Program-made: the position numbers and the translations under genes | Notes under the pieces: model-generated | Told to the model about the DNA's origin: nothing | Seen by the model: only the letters and a program-made list of their open reading frames with translations | Databases searched by the model: none | Source: an uncultured Oscillospiraceae bacterium | GTDB lineage: Bacteria; Bacillota; Clostridia; Oscillospirales; Ruminococcaceae | Length of the DNA stretch: 64,000 bases | Direction of reading: 5' to 3' | NCBI GenBank assembly: GCA_934539585.1 | Contig: CAKTCT010000010.1 | Location: 13,565-77,564 of the forward strand | Part shown: piece by piece, positions 7,217 to 14,383 of the stretch | How the letters are laid out: every line of letters begins with the position of its first letter | Numbering within the stretch: position 1 is the first letter of the stretch

Positions 7217-8488
7217 TTATTTCAGGTCCTCGAACTCCTCGGGATAAATCCCTTCCAGGGTGTACCAGGAGGGAACGTCCGGCTCCCGCTGCAGCCAGCG
7301 GCCGTTGGTGAAGTCGGGAATCGGCACCGGAGCGCCGCCCATGGCCGCGGAATCCTCGCTCAGACAGCCGATGGCCATCCAGGACGCGGCGTCGTAGACG
7401 TCGATGGGGGGCTTGCCGTCCTTCTGGACCACCTCCACAAAGGCCCGGAGGGTCAGGTAGTCCAGACCGTCGTGGCCGCCGTGGTACCCAAACTTCTCAT
7501 AGGCGTCCCACAGGGGGTGGCGGTACTTTTTCAGCCACGCCGTATCCGGCTCCCACTTGCCCTCGCCCCACTCATCCTTGGGGCTTTCGCCCTCGATGTA
7601 GATGGAGTGGTTCAGCTCCCGCCAGGTGCCCTTGGAGCCCTGGAGCCGGAAGTCCTGGTTGTAGGGGTGGGGGGTGGTGCAGTCGTGGGTCAGGTGGATC
7701 ATCTCGCCGTTGGCGCAGCGGATCATGACCCCGGCGATGTCGCCCTGGGCCACCCGCTGGCGGGCCAGCTCCGGACGGTCGGTGCGGTTTTTCTCGTACC
7801 ATTCGTGGAGGCCCACGGCCTTGGTGGTCATGGCGGTCAGGGCCAGCATCCGGTTGCCCCGGTTGATGCCCAGAGCCTTGGCCACGAAGCCCAGCTCATG
7901 GGTGGGATAGATTTCGCCGTTGCGGTGGAAGAAGTTCCGCTGGCGGTAGTGGCGGTTGATGTCGCCGTTGCCGATCTCCTCCCGGAGGTCGTGCTGGTAT
8001 CCCCCGGCGGCGTAGACCAGCTCCCCGAAAACCCCGTGGCGAACCATGTTGAAAAGGGCCAGGGTCTGATCGTCGTAGCACTGATTCTCCAGGAACATGA
8101 ATTTCCGGCCGGTGTCCTCCACGGTATGGACCAGGTCCCAGCACTCCTGGACGGAGGAGGCCGGGCAGACCTCGATGGCCGCGTCCTTGCCGCAGTTCAT
8201 GGCGTCGATGGCGATGCGGATGTGGGTGGACCAGTCGGTCATGACCACCACGGCGTCCACGTCCTCCCGGCGGTTGACCTCCCGGTAGTCGGTGGTGCCG
8301 AAGCAGTCCTTGCCCCGGGCCTTTTTCACCATTTCTCTGCCCAGCTCCACCCGGTCGGGGTAGACGTCGCAGACGGCGGTGATTTCCACGTCGGGCATTT
8401 CCAGCAGGGTCTCCGTCTGGCCGTATCCACGCCAGCCGAAGCCGATGATTCCTAAACGGATGGTGCGGTTGATTTCTCCGAATTTCAT
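7217..8488 (-). CDS. GH109-like Gfo/Idh/MocA protein, probable alpha-N-acetylgalactosaminidase
   Basis: This 423-residue NAD-dependent Rossmann-fold protein has GIIGFGWRGYGQT near residue 13. Instead of the usual EKP it has IEVCPASSVQECWDLV, then FLENQCYDD, NMVRHGVFGELVYAAGGYQHDLRE and GEIYPTHELGFVAKALGINRGNR. These blocks match what I know of glycoside hydrolase family 109, which cleaves alpha-GalNAc by an NAD redox mechanism; Tyr164, His166 and His197 fall where GH109 has functional Tyr/His residues. There is no signal peptide, so it acts in the cytoplasm. AGGAGG precedes the ATG. It follows the aldolase and SIS genes in one operon. An ordinary sugar dehydrogenase is the alternative. Confidence 0.82.
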   Translation of the reverse strand: MKFGEINRTIRLGIIGFGWRGYGQTETLLEMPDVEITAVCDVYPDRVELGREMVKKARGKDCFGTTDYREVNRREDVDAVVVMTDWSTHIRIAIDAMNCGKDAAIEVCPASSVQECWDLVHTVEDTGRKFMFLENQCYDDQTLALFNMVRHGVFGELVYAAGGYQHDLREEIGNGDINRHYRQRNFFHRNGEIYPTHELGFVAKALGINRGNRMLALTAMTTKAVGLHEWYEKNRTDRPELARQRVAQGDIAGVMIRCANGEMIHLTHDCTTPHPYNQDFRLQGSKGTWRELNHSIYIEGESPKDEWGEGKWEPDTAWLKKYRHPLWDAYEKFGYHGGHDGLDYLTLRAFVEVVQKDGKPPIDVYDAASWMAIGCLSEDSAAMGGAPVPIPDFTNGRWLQREPDVPSWYTLEGIYPEEFEDLK

Positions 8489-8550
8489 AAGTACCTCCTA
8501 TTTCCCAAAAACGACCCAAAGCGCACCTTCGGAATACCCAAACGGCACCC

Positions 8551-9399
8551 TTATGCGCGGTTTTCCGAGCCGCAGATCCGGATGAGCCGGACGGCCAGCT
8601 CCGCAACGGACTCCCGGCCCGCTTTTCCGTAGACTTTGGGGTCCCGAACGGAGGAGTCTGTGTCCAAAACGCTGCGGACGCCCTTGGTATAGGCGATGCG
8701 GAGGTCGGTGGCGAAGTTCACCTTGCAGATGCCTTCGGCCACACAGGCTCTGATCTGCTCCTCCGTAAGCCCAGAGGCCCCATGGAGGACCAGGGGAATG
8801 CTGACCCGGCCGCGGATGACCTTCAGGCGCTCCACGTCCAGATGGGGGGTTTCCTTATAAACGCCGTGGGCGGTGCCGATGGCCACGGCCAGGGAATAAA
8901 CGCCGGTCTCCTCCACAAAGCGGACGGCGTCGTCGGGGTCGGTAAGGTTGTTCCCCTTGGAGACCAGGGAGTCCTCCTTGCCGCCGATGCTGCCCAGCTC
9001 CCCTTCCACGGGGATGCCGTGGGCGGCGGCGTCTTCCACGGCCAGGCGGGTGTTGGCGATGTTTTCCTCCAGGCTCAGCTTGGAGCCGTCGTACATCACC
9101 GAGGTGTATCCGGCCAGGACCGCGTCGTGGGCCAGGGCCGTGGTGTCCCCGTGGTCCAGGTGCAGGGCCACGGGGATGTCCAGGTCCTTGGCCAGGGGCT
9201 CCACGATGCCCCGGAACAGGGCAAGTCCGCCGTATTTCACGGTGCCGGGGGTGGTCTGGATGATCACCGGAGCCCGCAGCTCCTTGGCGGCGGCCAGGAT
9301 GCCCTGGGCCATTTCCATATTTTCCATATTAAAGGCGCAGACGGCGTAACCGTCCTTCTGTGCGTTCAGAAGCAGTTCCTTCGTTGTTGCCAGGGGCAT
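8551..9399 (-). CDS. Class II ketose-bisphosphate aldolase (tagatose/fructose type)
   Basis: This 282-residue zinc-dependent aldolase cleaves a ketose 1,6-bisphosphate into glyceraldehyde 3-phosphate and DHAP. Visible blocks are VALHLDHGDT with the catalytic Asp and zinc His, VEGELGSIGG, AIGTAHGVYK, VLHGASGL and INFATD-like VNFATDLR. The sequence is of the GatY/KbaY/FbaA group, and the substrate cannot be settled by eye. Next to an AgaS-like SIS gene and a GH109-like gene, tagatose 1,6-bisphosphate is the likely substrate. GAGGAGG lies upstream of the ATG, 14 bp after the SIS gene. Confidence 0.9.
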   Translation of the reverse strand: MPLATTKELLLNAQKDGYAVCAFNMENMEMAQGILAAAKELRAPVIIQTTPGTVKYGGLALFRGIVEPLAKDLDIPVALHLDHGDTTALAHDAVLAGYTSVMYDGSKLSLEENIANTRLAVEDAAAHGIPVEGELGSIGGKEDSLVSKGNNLTDPDDAVRFVEETGVYSLAVAIGTAHGVYKETPHLDVERLKVIRGRVSIPLVLHGASGLTEEQIRACVAEGICKVNFATDLRIAYTKGVRSVLDTDSSVRDPKVYGKAGRESVAELAVRLIRICGSENRA

Positions 9400-9413
9400 A
9401 AATCGATTCCTCC

Positions 9414-10454
9414 TCAGTTCACCTGAATCCAGGCGTCCAGTCCGGTGGGGGCGTCGGGGTCGGAGCCGGTTTCCATGGACTTTTCATAAGCGGCCAGCTG
9501 ACAAAGGTTCAAAAATGCGATGGTGCCTGCCGCTTCGCCTACCTCTGCGCCCAGACAGATGCTCTCCGTACCGGGGATTTCCCGAGGCAGGTTGGAATAA
9601 ATCAGGATCTTGGCCCCCTTCTTCTGCAAATCCCGGATCAGAGCCTCCTGCTGGGGCTGGCCGTCGGGATAAAGATACACAAGAGCCAGCGTTTTTTCGT
9701 CCACCAAGACGATGGGTCCGTGGCGCACGTCCAAAACGTGGTGCTGGACTCCGGGAAGCTGAGAGATCTCCTGAAAGGCCAAAGCGCCCTCGGTGGCCAG
9801 ACCGGCGCTGACGCCGTCAGCAAGGACCAGGGCCTTGTTCCAGTCCTCCTTGGCGATGCGGGCCATGAACGGCTGGGCCTTCTGCAGGTAAGCGGGGCCT
9901 TCCGCCGCCAGCCTCCGAAGCTGGGCCGGAAGAGTCTCGTCTCCGGTAAAGGCCGCCAGCAGGCTGAGCCCGGCGGCATAAAGGTTGCTGACGCTTCGGG
10001 TCTGACAGACGCTTTCGTCAAAGGCCCAGGGGATTTCCACGGAAATGGCGGAGCGCTGCCCCAAGGGGGTCTCTACCGCCGCCACCAGAGAGCAGAGGGT
10101 GAAGTTCACGCCGTCGGACTCCAAAGCATCGACGGCATGGAGGATCTCACTGGTCCGGCCGGACCGGGACACCGCCACCACCAGCGCGCCGGAAAGCTGC
10201 CGGCGATACCGGGTGTGATTCAGCCACAAATCTCCCGCCGCAAAGGCGTAGACCGGAAGGTCTGTCATGGCTCCCGCCGCGTCCCGCAGAGAGCAGGACA
10301 CCATATAGCTGGAGCCGCAGCCCAGGAACACCAGGGCCTTAGGGGCCGCTTCCTTCCAGGCGGCGGAAAGGGCCTCCCGCTTCTTGTCAAAAAGGTCCAG
10401 GGTCTTTTCCAAGGCCTCGTATTGGTTCCGAATCTCCACAATGGTCTGATTCAT
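9414..10454 (-). CDS. SIS-domain sugar isomerase/deaminase, AgaS-like
   Basis: This 346-residue protein has two SIS domains. The first shows VFLGCGSSYM and VVAVSRSGRTSEILHA (phosphosugar-binding Ser/Thr loops); the second covers about residues 200-330 with LPGVQHHVLDVRHGP. It lacks a glutaminase domain, so it is not a GlmS. AgaS-type proteins deaminate and isomerise galactosamine-6-phosphate to tagatose-6-phosphate, and FrlB-type deglycases are the alternative. The ATG overlaps the stop of the upstream HAD gene by 4 bp, showing translational coupling. The neighbours (aldolase, GH109-like) favour the amino-sugar role. Confidence 0.85.
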   Translation of the reverse strand: MNQTIVEIRNQYEALEKTLDLFDKKREALSAAWKEAAPKALVFLGCGSSYMVSCSLRDAAGAMTDLPVYAFAAGDLWLNHTRYRRQLSGALVVAVSRSGRTSEILHAVDALESDGVNFTLCSLVAAVETPLGQRSAISVEIPWAFDESVCQTRSVSNLYAAGLSLLAAFTGDETLPAQLRRLAAEGPAYLQKAQPFMARIAKEDWNKALVLADGVSAGLATEGALAFQEISQLPGVQHHVLDVRHGPIVLVDEKTLALVYLYPDGQPQQEALIRDLQKKGAKILIYSNLPREIPGTESICLGAEVGEAAGTIAFLNLCQLAAYEKSMETGSDPDAPTGLDAWIQVN

Positions 10455-10882
10455 TCTACATCCTCCTTTGGATCAAAGCAGACGGCCACGGCGCGGTCGT
10501 CCCAGTATTCGTCGGCGTGGATTTTCCGGGTGTTCCACTCGAAGTACTCCACGATACAGGGGCAGTTGTCGTTGGCGGCGTCAAATTCCACGCCCCGCTG
10601 GCGGCACCAGTCCAGAGCGTCGGCCAGGTCGCCCTCCTCCCGGCAGGACCAGAGGACCATCTGGACCCCCAGCTGCCGCAGCAGGGGGATGACCTCCAGC
10701 ATCCGGCGGTTCTCCCTGCCGATATCCGGCCAGTTGTTTTCGCAGAGGGTGCCGTCAAAATCCACCGCGATAATGTAGGGATAGGGCCGGTCCCCCTGGG
10801 CGACCCGCTGTTTCAGCTCCGCGTAGGCCGGGGAATCCGGGCCCTCCGCCGCGGCCTTCAGAGCAAGGGACAAAACGCACAT
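10451..10882 (-). CDS. Small HAD-superfamily protein
   Basis: This 143-residue protein has HAD motif I as IIAVDFDGTLCENNWP (about residues 37-52) and a motif II-like MVLWSCREEGD near 76-86. A conserved C-terminal DEYWDD follows. It may be a phosphatase of a sugar phosphate or a nucleotide; the family is too broad to say. The start is the ATG at 10882, where GAGGAGG is 7 bases upstream; the GTG at 10888 is too close to it. It is the first gene of the leftward operon and overlaps the SIS gene start. Confidence 0.78.
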   Translation of the reverse strand: MCVLSLALKAAAEGPDSPAYAELKQRVAQGDRPYPYIIAVDFDGTLCENNWPDIGRENRRMLEVIPLLRQLGVQMVLWSCREEGDLADALDWCRQRGVEFDAANDNCPCIVEYFEWNTRKIHADEYWDDRAVAVCFDPKEDVE

Positions 10883-10993
10883 ATCCACGCCTCCTCTTTT
10901 GGGATACTTTCAGTCTAGCATAGAATGGTTCCTTTGGATTTTTCATTCGTATCGTCATACTTTTCCGCACCCCGCGGAGAAAGGAGCGCCGTC
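10883..10993. promoter_or_regulatory. Divergent intergenic control region
   Basis: This 111-bp gap separates the leftward amino-sugar operon from the rightward AraC gene. The best leftward -10 is TATGCT (10917-10922) with a poor -35. A rightward TTGGAT (10935-10940) is followed by TACTTT about 18 bp later. Neither is strong, consistent with promoters needing the AraC activator encoded next door. Confidence 0.4.
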
Positions 10994-11842
10994 ATGAACA
11001 ACAAGCCCTGGCAGAAGATCGAGTACACCGACCTTCCGGAAGTCTCAGAGGTGGGGAAAATGCAGATCCGCAACGCCCTCTGGCCTATGCCCATGGAGTC
11101 CCACCCGGAGGAGGTGGAGTTTCTCCTTCTCCAGTCGGGCTGCAAGCGGATCTGGGTGGAGGACCGCTGCTACGAAATGCTGGGCGGCGAGCTTCTGGTG
11201 GTCCTTCCCGGGGAGCGCCACGGCGCGGAGCAGGACGTCCAGAACCGCACCTCCCTAAGCTACTTCCTCATGGCCGTGCCCACGGCGGGGGAGCGCTTCT
11301 GCATGCTGGAGGAGGGAGAGCGCCAGGCCCTGTGGGAGCAGATTCAGGGGCTCCACGGTCGGAAGCTCAAGGTCTCCGGCGCGGTGTGCCGGGCCATGGA
11401 CCGGCTCTACGACAGCGCCAACGCCGGAGGACCTCTGGAACGGGTCCGGACCCGGGTGTGCCTTCTGAACGTCCTTTTCCAGGTCCTCAAGGAGGCCGGG
11501 GACACCGGCGCGGCCCTTCCCGACGACATTGCCGACAGCATCCGCTACATCCGGGAGTCCCGGGGGGAGATGCCGGACATCGCTCAGATGGCCGCCCGGG
11601 TGAACCTTTCCGAGTCCCGGTTCAAGCAGAAGTTCAAGCAGGCCACCGGCATCCCTCCGGCGGAGTTCATGGTCCGGGAGAAGATCGACGCGGCCCGGCG
11701 CCTCCTGGAATCCGGCCAGCGGACGGTGACGTCCATTGCCATGGAGCTGGGGTTCAGCTCCAGCCAGCACTTTTCCGTGCTCTTTAAGAAGTACGTGGGG
11801 GAATCCCCGGTCCAGTACCGGAAAAACCATGAATTCGTATGA
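10994..11842 (+). CDS. AraC-family transcriptional regulator
   Basis: This 282-residue regulator has a cupin-type N-terminal sensor (SHPEEVEFLLLQSG, then LGGELLVVLPGERHGAEQ) and a C-terminal double HTH (PDIAQMAARVNLSESRFKQK and TVTSIAMELGFSSSQHFSVL). The start is the ATG at 10994 behind AAGGAG; an earlier in-frame ATG at 10925 has no ribosome binding site. It is divergent from the HAD-SIS-aldolase-GH109 operon and lies just upstream of a second AraC gene, so it probably senses the same sugar or its phosphate and controls these transcripts. Confidence 0.9.
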   Translation: MNNKPWQKIEYTDLPEVSEVGKMQIRNALWPMPMESHPEEVEFLLLQSGCKRIWVEDRCYEMLGGELLVVLPGERHGAEQDVQNRTSLSYFLMAVPTAGERFCMLEEGERQALWEQIQGLHGRKLKVSGAVCRAMDRLYDSANAGGPLERVRTRVCLLNVLFQVLKEAGDTGAALPDDIADSIRYIRESRGEMPDIAQMAARVNLSESRFKQKFKQATGIPPAEFMVREKIDAARRLLESGQRTVTSIAMELGFSSSQHFSVLFKKYVGESPVQYRKNHEFV

Positions 11843-11864
11843 TAGTATCTTTTGGGTGTAGAAG

Positions 11865-11893
11865 TTGCTTTTTTCCTATGTTACTATTACAAT
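11865..11893 (+). promoter_or_regulatory. Candidate promoter for the membrane-bound AraC gene
   Basis: TTGCTT (11865-11870) and TACAAT (11888-11893) have a 17-bp spacer, 41 bp before the ATG at 11935. The fit is good enough for constitutive low-level sensor expression. Confidence 0.6.
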
Positions 11894-11934
11894 AGAAAGG
11901 AACGGAATCCGGCAGGGAACGGGAGGGACCGCAT

Positions 11935-14163
11935 ATGAAATGGTTTTCCAGAAAGCCCTTTGCGGCTTTACTGATCTCCATGGCGCTGGTGGCGTTTTTG
12001 CCGCTGCTGCTGAATAACCTGTTTTATATCCGGTTCCGGAACACGGTCCAGGACCAGCAGGAGTCCCTGACGGAGGAATCTTTGCGGTTCAGCGTCCAGC
12101 AGATCGACCGGACCCTTCTGGAGCTGACCGCCACCGGGATGCAGCTCAGCGACCAGTACCAGCGCCTGGACATTCCCGCCGAAAAGGACATGACCTCCGC
12201 CAGCCGCATGGAGCTCTGGGAGGTCCGGTACCAGCTGAAAAAGGAAATCTCCATCGGCTCGGAGTACGTCAGCGCCATCTACCTCTACTCGTCGGACTCC
12301 GGCCGGGCCATTGGCAATTACAGCCTCTATTCGAAGGAAATGCTCTACCGCGGCCTTTACAGCAGCCGGGGCATCCCCCGGGAGACCGTGGACCTTCTCC
12401 ACCGGACCTACTCCCACGGGCAGCTTATCGCGCTGAGCGACGAAAACCTGGTCTTTGCCGTCAGCATCGGCAAAAACGCCGACGGCACGCCCAAAAAGCA
12501 GCTGGTCCTGCTGCTGAAGCCCAGCTTTTATTCCGCGCTTATCGACAAGGCCAACGTGGAGGGCGGCGTGTTCCTCCTTTTGGACAACGCCGGGACCGTT
12601 CTGGCCCTGAGCAACAAGACCGGCGCTGATCTGGACGCCGCCGCTCTGGAGCAGCTCACTACGGCCCGGCCCGCCGACGGCTTCCCGCTGTCCGGCAGCC
12701 CGGCCCGGCTGTTTTCCCTGAGCTCCGCCATCGGCGGGTACCAGGTCAAGGCCGCCGTGCCCTACTCCCACTTCCTGGACAGCAGCCGGGAGATGCAGAA
12801 GTACTACTGGATCCTCCTGACGGCTTCCGTGGGGCTGGGACTTGCCCTGGCCGTCTTTTTCAGCCGCCGCAACGTCATGCCCATCAACCAGATGATCGCC
12901 TACATCCGGAAAAACTACGGCAGCTCCGGCGGCACCCAGGGATTGGAACAGATCAAGACCGCCGTGGACTCCCTTCTGGACCAGCGCCGCTCCGACCAGG
13001 AGCAGCTGCGCCTATATGAATCCGCCATCGCCCGGAACCGGCTCCGGGACTCCCTCCGGGGCGACGCCGCCGAGGGGGAGGGCTTCACCCTTCCGGCGGG
13101 CTGCCGGTACGTGGTGGTGTGCTTCTCCGCGCCCCACTCCTGCACCCAGGAGGAGCTGACCTGGATCGGCAAAGCCCAGGCGGTCCTGCCGGAAAGCTGC
13201 TTCTGCCACAGCCTCCTGCTGGACGGCACGGTGGTGGAGGTCCTGGGCTCCGCCGGGCCGGACTTCACCGAGGACGCCGCCGAGGAGCTCCTCACCGCCC
13301 AGATCAACTGGATGGACCAGGAAAACGCCCCCGCCGTCACCGCGGCCTTTTCCAATCTCCACACCGATCCCCGGGAGCTGGACCGGGCCTACGGCGAGGC
13401 CGCCATGGCCCTGGACTTCTCCGGGGAGGAGGACGACGCGGTCCTCATCAGCTTTTCCAGCTGCAGGTTCCGGTCCTCCAGCCTTCTCCGGGACTGGCAC
13501 CATCTGGATAAGCAGCTGCTTTTCTCCGGCCTGGTGGGCGACGGGGAGTTCGACGAGGCGGCCCAGCTCCTGCCGGGGCTGTTCCCCACGGAGTTCCTGG
13601 ACGAATACTTCCCGGAGTCCGACATTTCCTCCCTGCACCTGGCTTCCCTGAAATTCCAGTTCCTCCACGACAGCGACAACCTCCGGAACAACCTGAACAT
13701 CCCCGACGAGGACTGGACCCGGCTGTTCCAGGACCTGCTGTACTGCCGGACCCACCGGAAGCTCTTTTTCCTCATGAAGGACCTGCTGAAGCAGGCGGCG
13801 GACGCCAGCCCCCGGCTCCCCGCCGACTCTGAAAACGGCCGGATCAACGAGATCAAGCAGTACATTTCCCAGAACTACGCCGACCCCCAGCTCTCCGTTT
13901 CCTCCATCGCGGAGGCCTTCGGCCTTTCCGCCAACAACCTTTCCCAGCTGTTCAGCCGGAAATCCGACCAGGGCGTTTTGGACTACATCCACAAAATCCG
14001 TATGGAAAAAGCGGCGGAACTGTTGAGAAAGAATCAGAATCTGACAATCCAGGAAATCGCCGCCCAGACCGGTTACGCCAGCATCCTCACCTTCAACCGG
14101 AAATTCAAGGCGTTTTACGGCCAGACTCCTACCGAGTACCGCAAGGGCCTTTCCCGGAGCTGA
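11935..14163 (+). CDS. Membrane-anchored AraC-family sensor-regulator
   Basis: This 742-residue one-component regulator has a first membrane helix at about 8-30, an extracytoplasmic sensor region (about 31-280, cache-like) and a second membrane helix at about 284-305. A cytoplasmic linker follows, and a C-terminal AraC DNA-binding domain (about 640-740, with LSVSSIAEAFGLSANNLSQL and LTIQEIAAQTGYASILTF). GGGAGGG precedes the ATG. Such proteins sit beside LplA/B/C-type sugar importers in Firmicutes and activate them when the external ligand is present. Here the importer operon starts 220 bp downstream behind its own promoter, which makes it the obvious target. Confidence 0.9.
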   Translation: MKWFSRKPFAALLISMALVAFLPLLLNNLFYIRFRNTVQDQQESLTEESLRFSVQQIDRTLLELTATGMQLSDQYQRLDIPAEKDMTSASRMELWEVRYQLKKEISIGSEYVSAIYLYSSDSGRAIGNYSLYSKEMLYRGLYSSRGIPRETVDLLHRTYSHGQLIALSDENLVFAVSIGKNADGTPKKQLVLLLKPSFYSALIDKANVEGGVFLLLDNAGTVLALSNKTGADLDAAALEQLTTARPADGFPLSGSPARLFSLSSAIGGYQVKAAVPYSHFLDSSREMQKYYWILLTASVGLGLALAVFFSRRNVMPINQMIAYIRKNYGSSGGTQGLEQIKTAVDSLLDQRRSDQEQLRLYESAIARNRLRDSLRGDAAEGEGFTLPAGCRYVVVCFSAPHSCTQEELTWIGKAQAVLPESCFCHSLLLDGTVVEVLGSAGPDFTEDAAEELLTAQINWMDQENAPAVTAAFSNLHTDPRELDRAYGEAAMALDFSGEEDDAVLISFSSCRFRSSSLLRDWHHLDKQLLFSGLVGDGEFDEAAQLLPGLFPTEFLDEYFPESDISSLHLASLKFQFLHDSDNLRNNLNIPDEDWTRLFQDLLYCRTHRKLFFLMKDLLKQAADASPRLPADSENGRINEIKQYISQNYADPQLSVSSIAEAFGLSANNLSQLFSRKSDQGVLDYIHKIRMEKAAELLRKNQNLTIQEIAAQTGYASILTFNRKFKAFYGQTPTEYRKGLSRS

Positions 14164-14195
14164 CGGGCTTTGTCAGAAATCGTTTTATAAGAAAA

Positions 14196-14239
14196 TTACC
14201 CGGACAGAAGACCGATTCTGTCCGGGTAAGCTGTTTTTC
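14196..14239 (+). terminator. Rho-independent terminator
   Basis: A perfect 14-bp stem (TTACCCGGACAGAA, 14196-14209, with 14216-14229) and a 6-nt loop are followed by GCTGTTTTTC. It separates the regulator transcript from the importer operon. Confidence 0.88.
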
Positions 14240-14256
14240 TACACAAAATCCGTCAC

Positions 14257-14293
14257 GTTTCTGTCATTTTTTAGTCAAAATCCCGTCAGAAAC
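14257..14293. promoter_or_regulatory. Inverted repeat upstream of the importer promoter, candidate operator
   Basis: GTTTCTG (14257-14263) and CAGAAAC (14287-14293) form a 7-bp inverted repeat with a 23-bp gap, ending 6 bp before the -35. Centres are 30 bp apart, about three helical turns. A further GTCAGAAA occurs at 14172-14179. The position suits an activator such as the membrane-bound AraC protein. Binding is inferred. Confidence 0.45.
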
Positions 14294-14299
14294 TGTTGC

Positions 14300-14328
14300 T
14301 TGCAAAAAAATCCTTCATCCCGTATAGT
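14300..14328 (+). promoter_or_regulatory. Promoter of the importer/amino-sugar operon
   Basis: TTGCAA (14300-14305) and TATAGT (14323-14328) have a 17-bp spacer, about 55 bp before the lipoprotein start. The 5' leader contains a 6-bp hairpin (CGGCGG/CCGCCG, 14342-14360) just upstream of the Shine-Dalgarno, which could protect the mRNA 5' end. Confidence 0.7.
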
Positions 14329-14383
14329 AAAGGTGTACTTACGGCGGAGATTTCCCGCCGAATCATGAAGGAGGATTTCCAAG

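Larger units (their letters stand above)
6779..7391. repeat. 219-bp tandem direct repeat, last unit inside the GH109-like gene
   Basis: The same landmark (ATTTCAGG) occurs at 6781, 7000 and 7219, giving an exact 219-bp period twice. The third unit is the real 3' end of the GH109-like gene, and the similarity stops near 7391. The 38-bp segments that separate the units in copies 1 and 2 resemble each other but not the gene interior. Confidence 0.95.

Noticed and set aside
6779..7391. CRISPR array
   Set aside because: The repeats are 219 bp and coding-derived, not short repeats with unique spacers.
6737..8455. Plus-strand open frame with a threefold 73-residue repeat
   Set aside because: It is the antisense of the GH109-like gene and its relics. 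The repeat arises because 219 bp is a multiple of three, and no Shine-Dalgarno precedes it.
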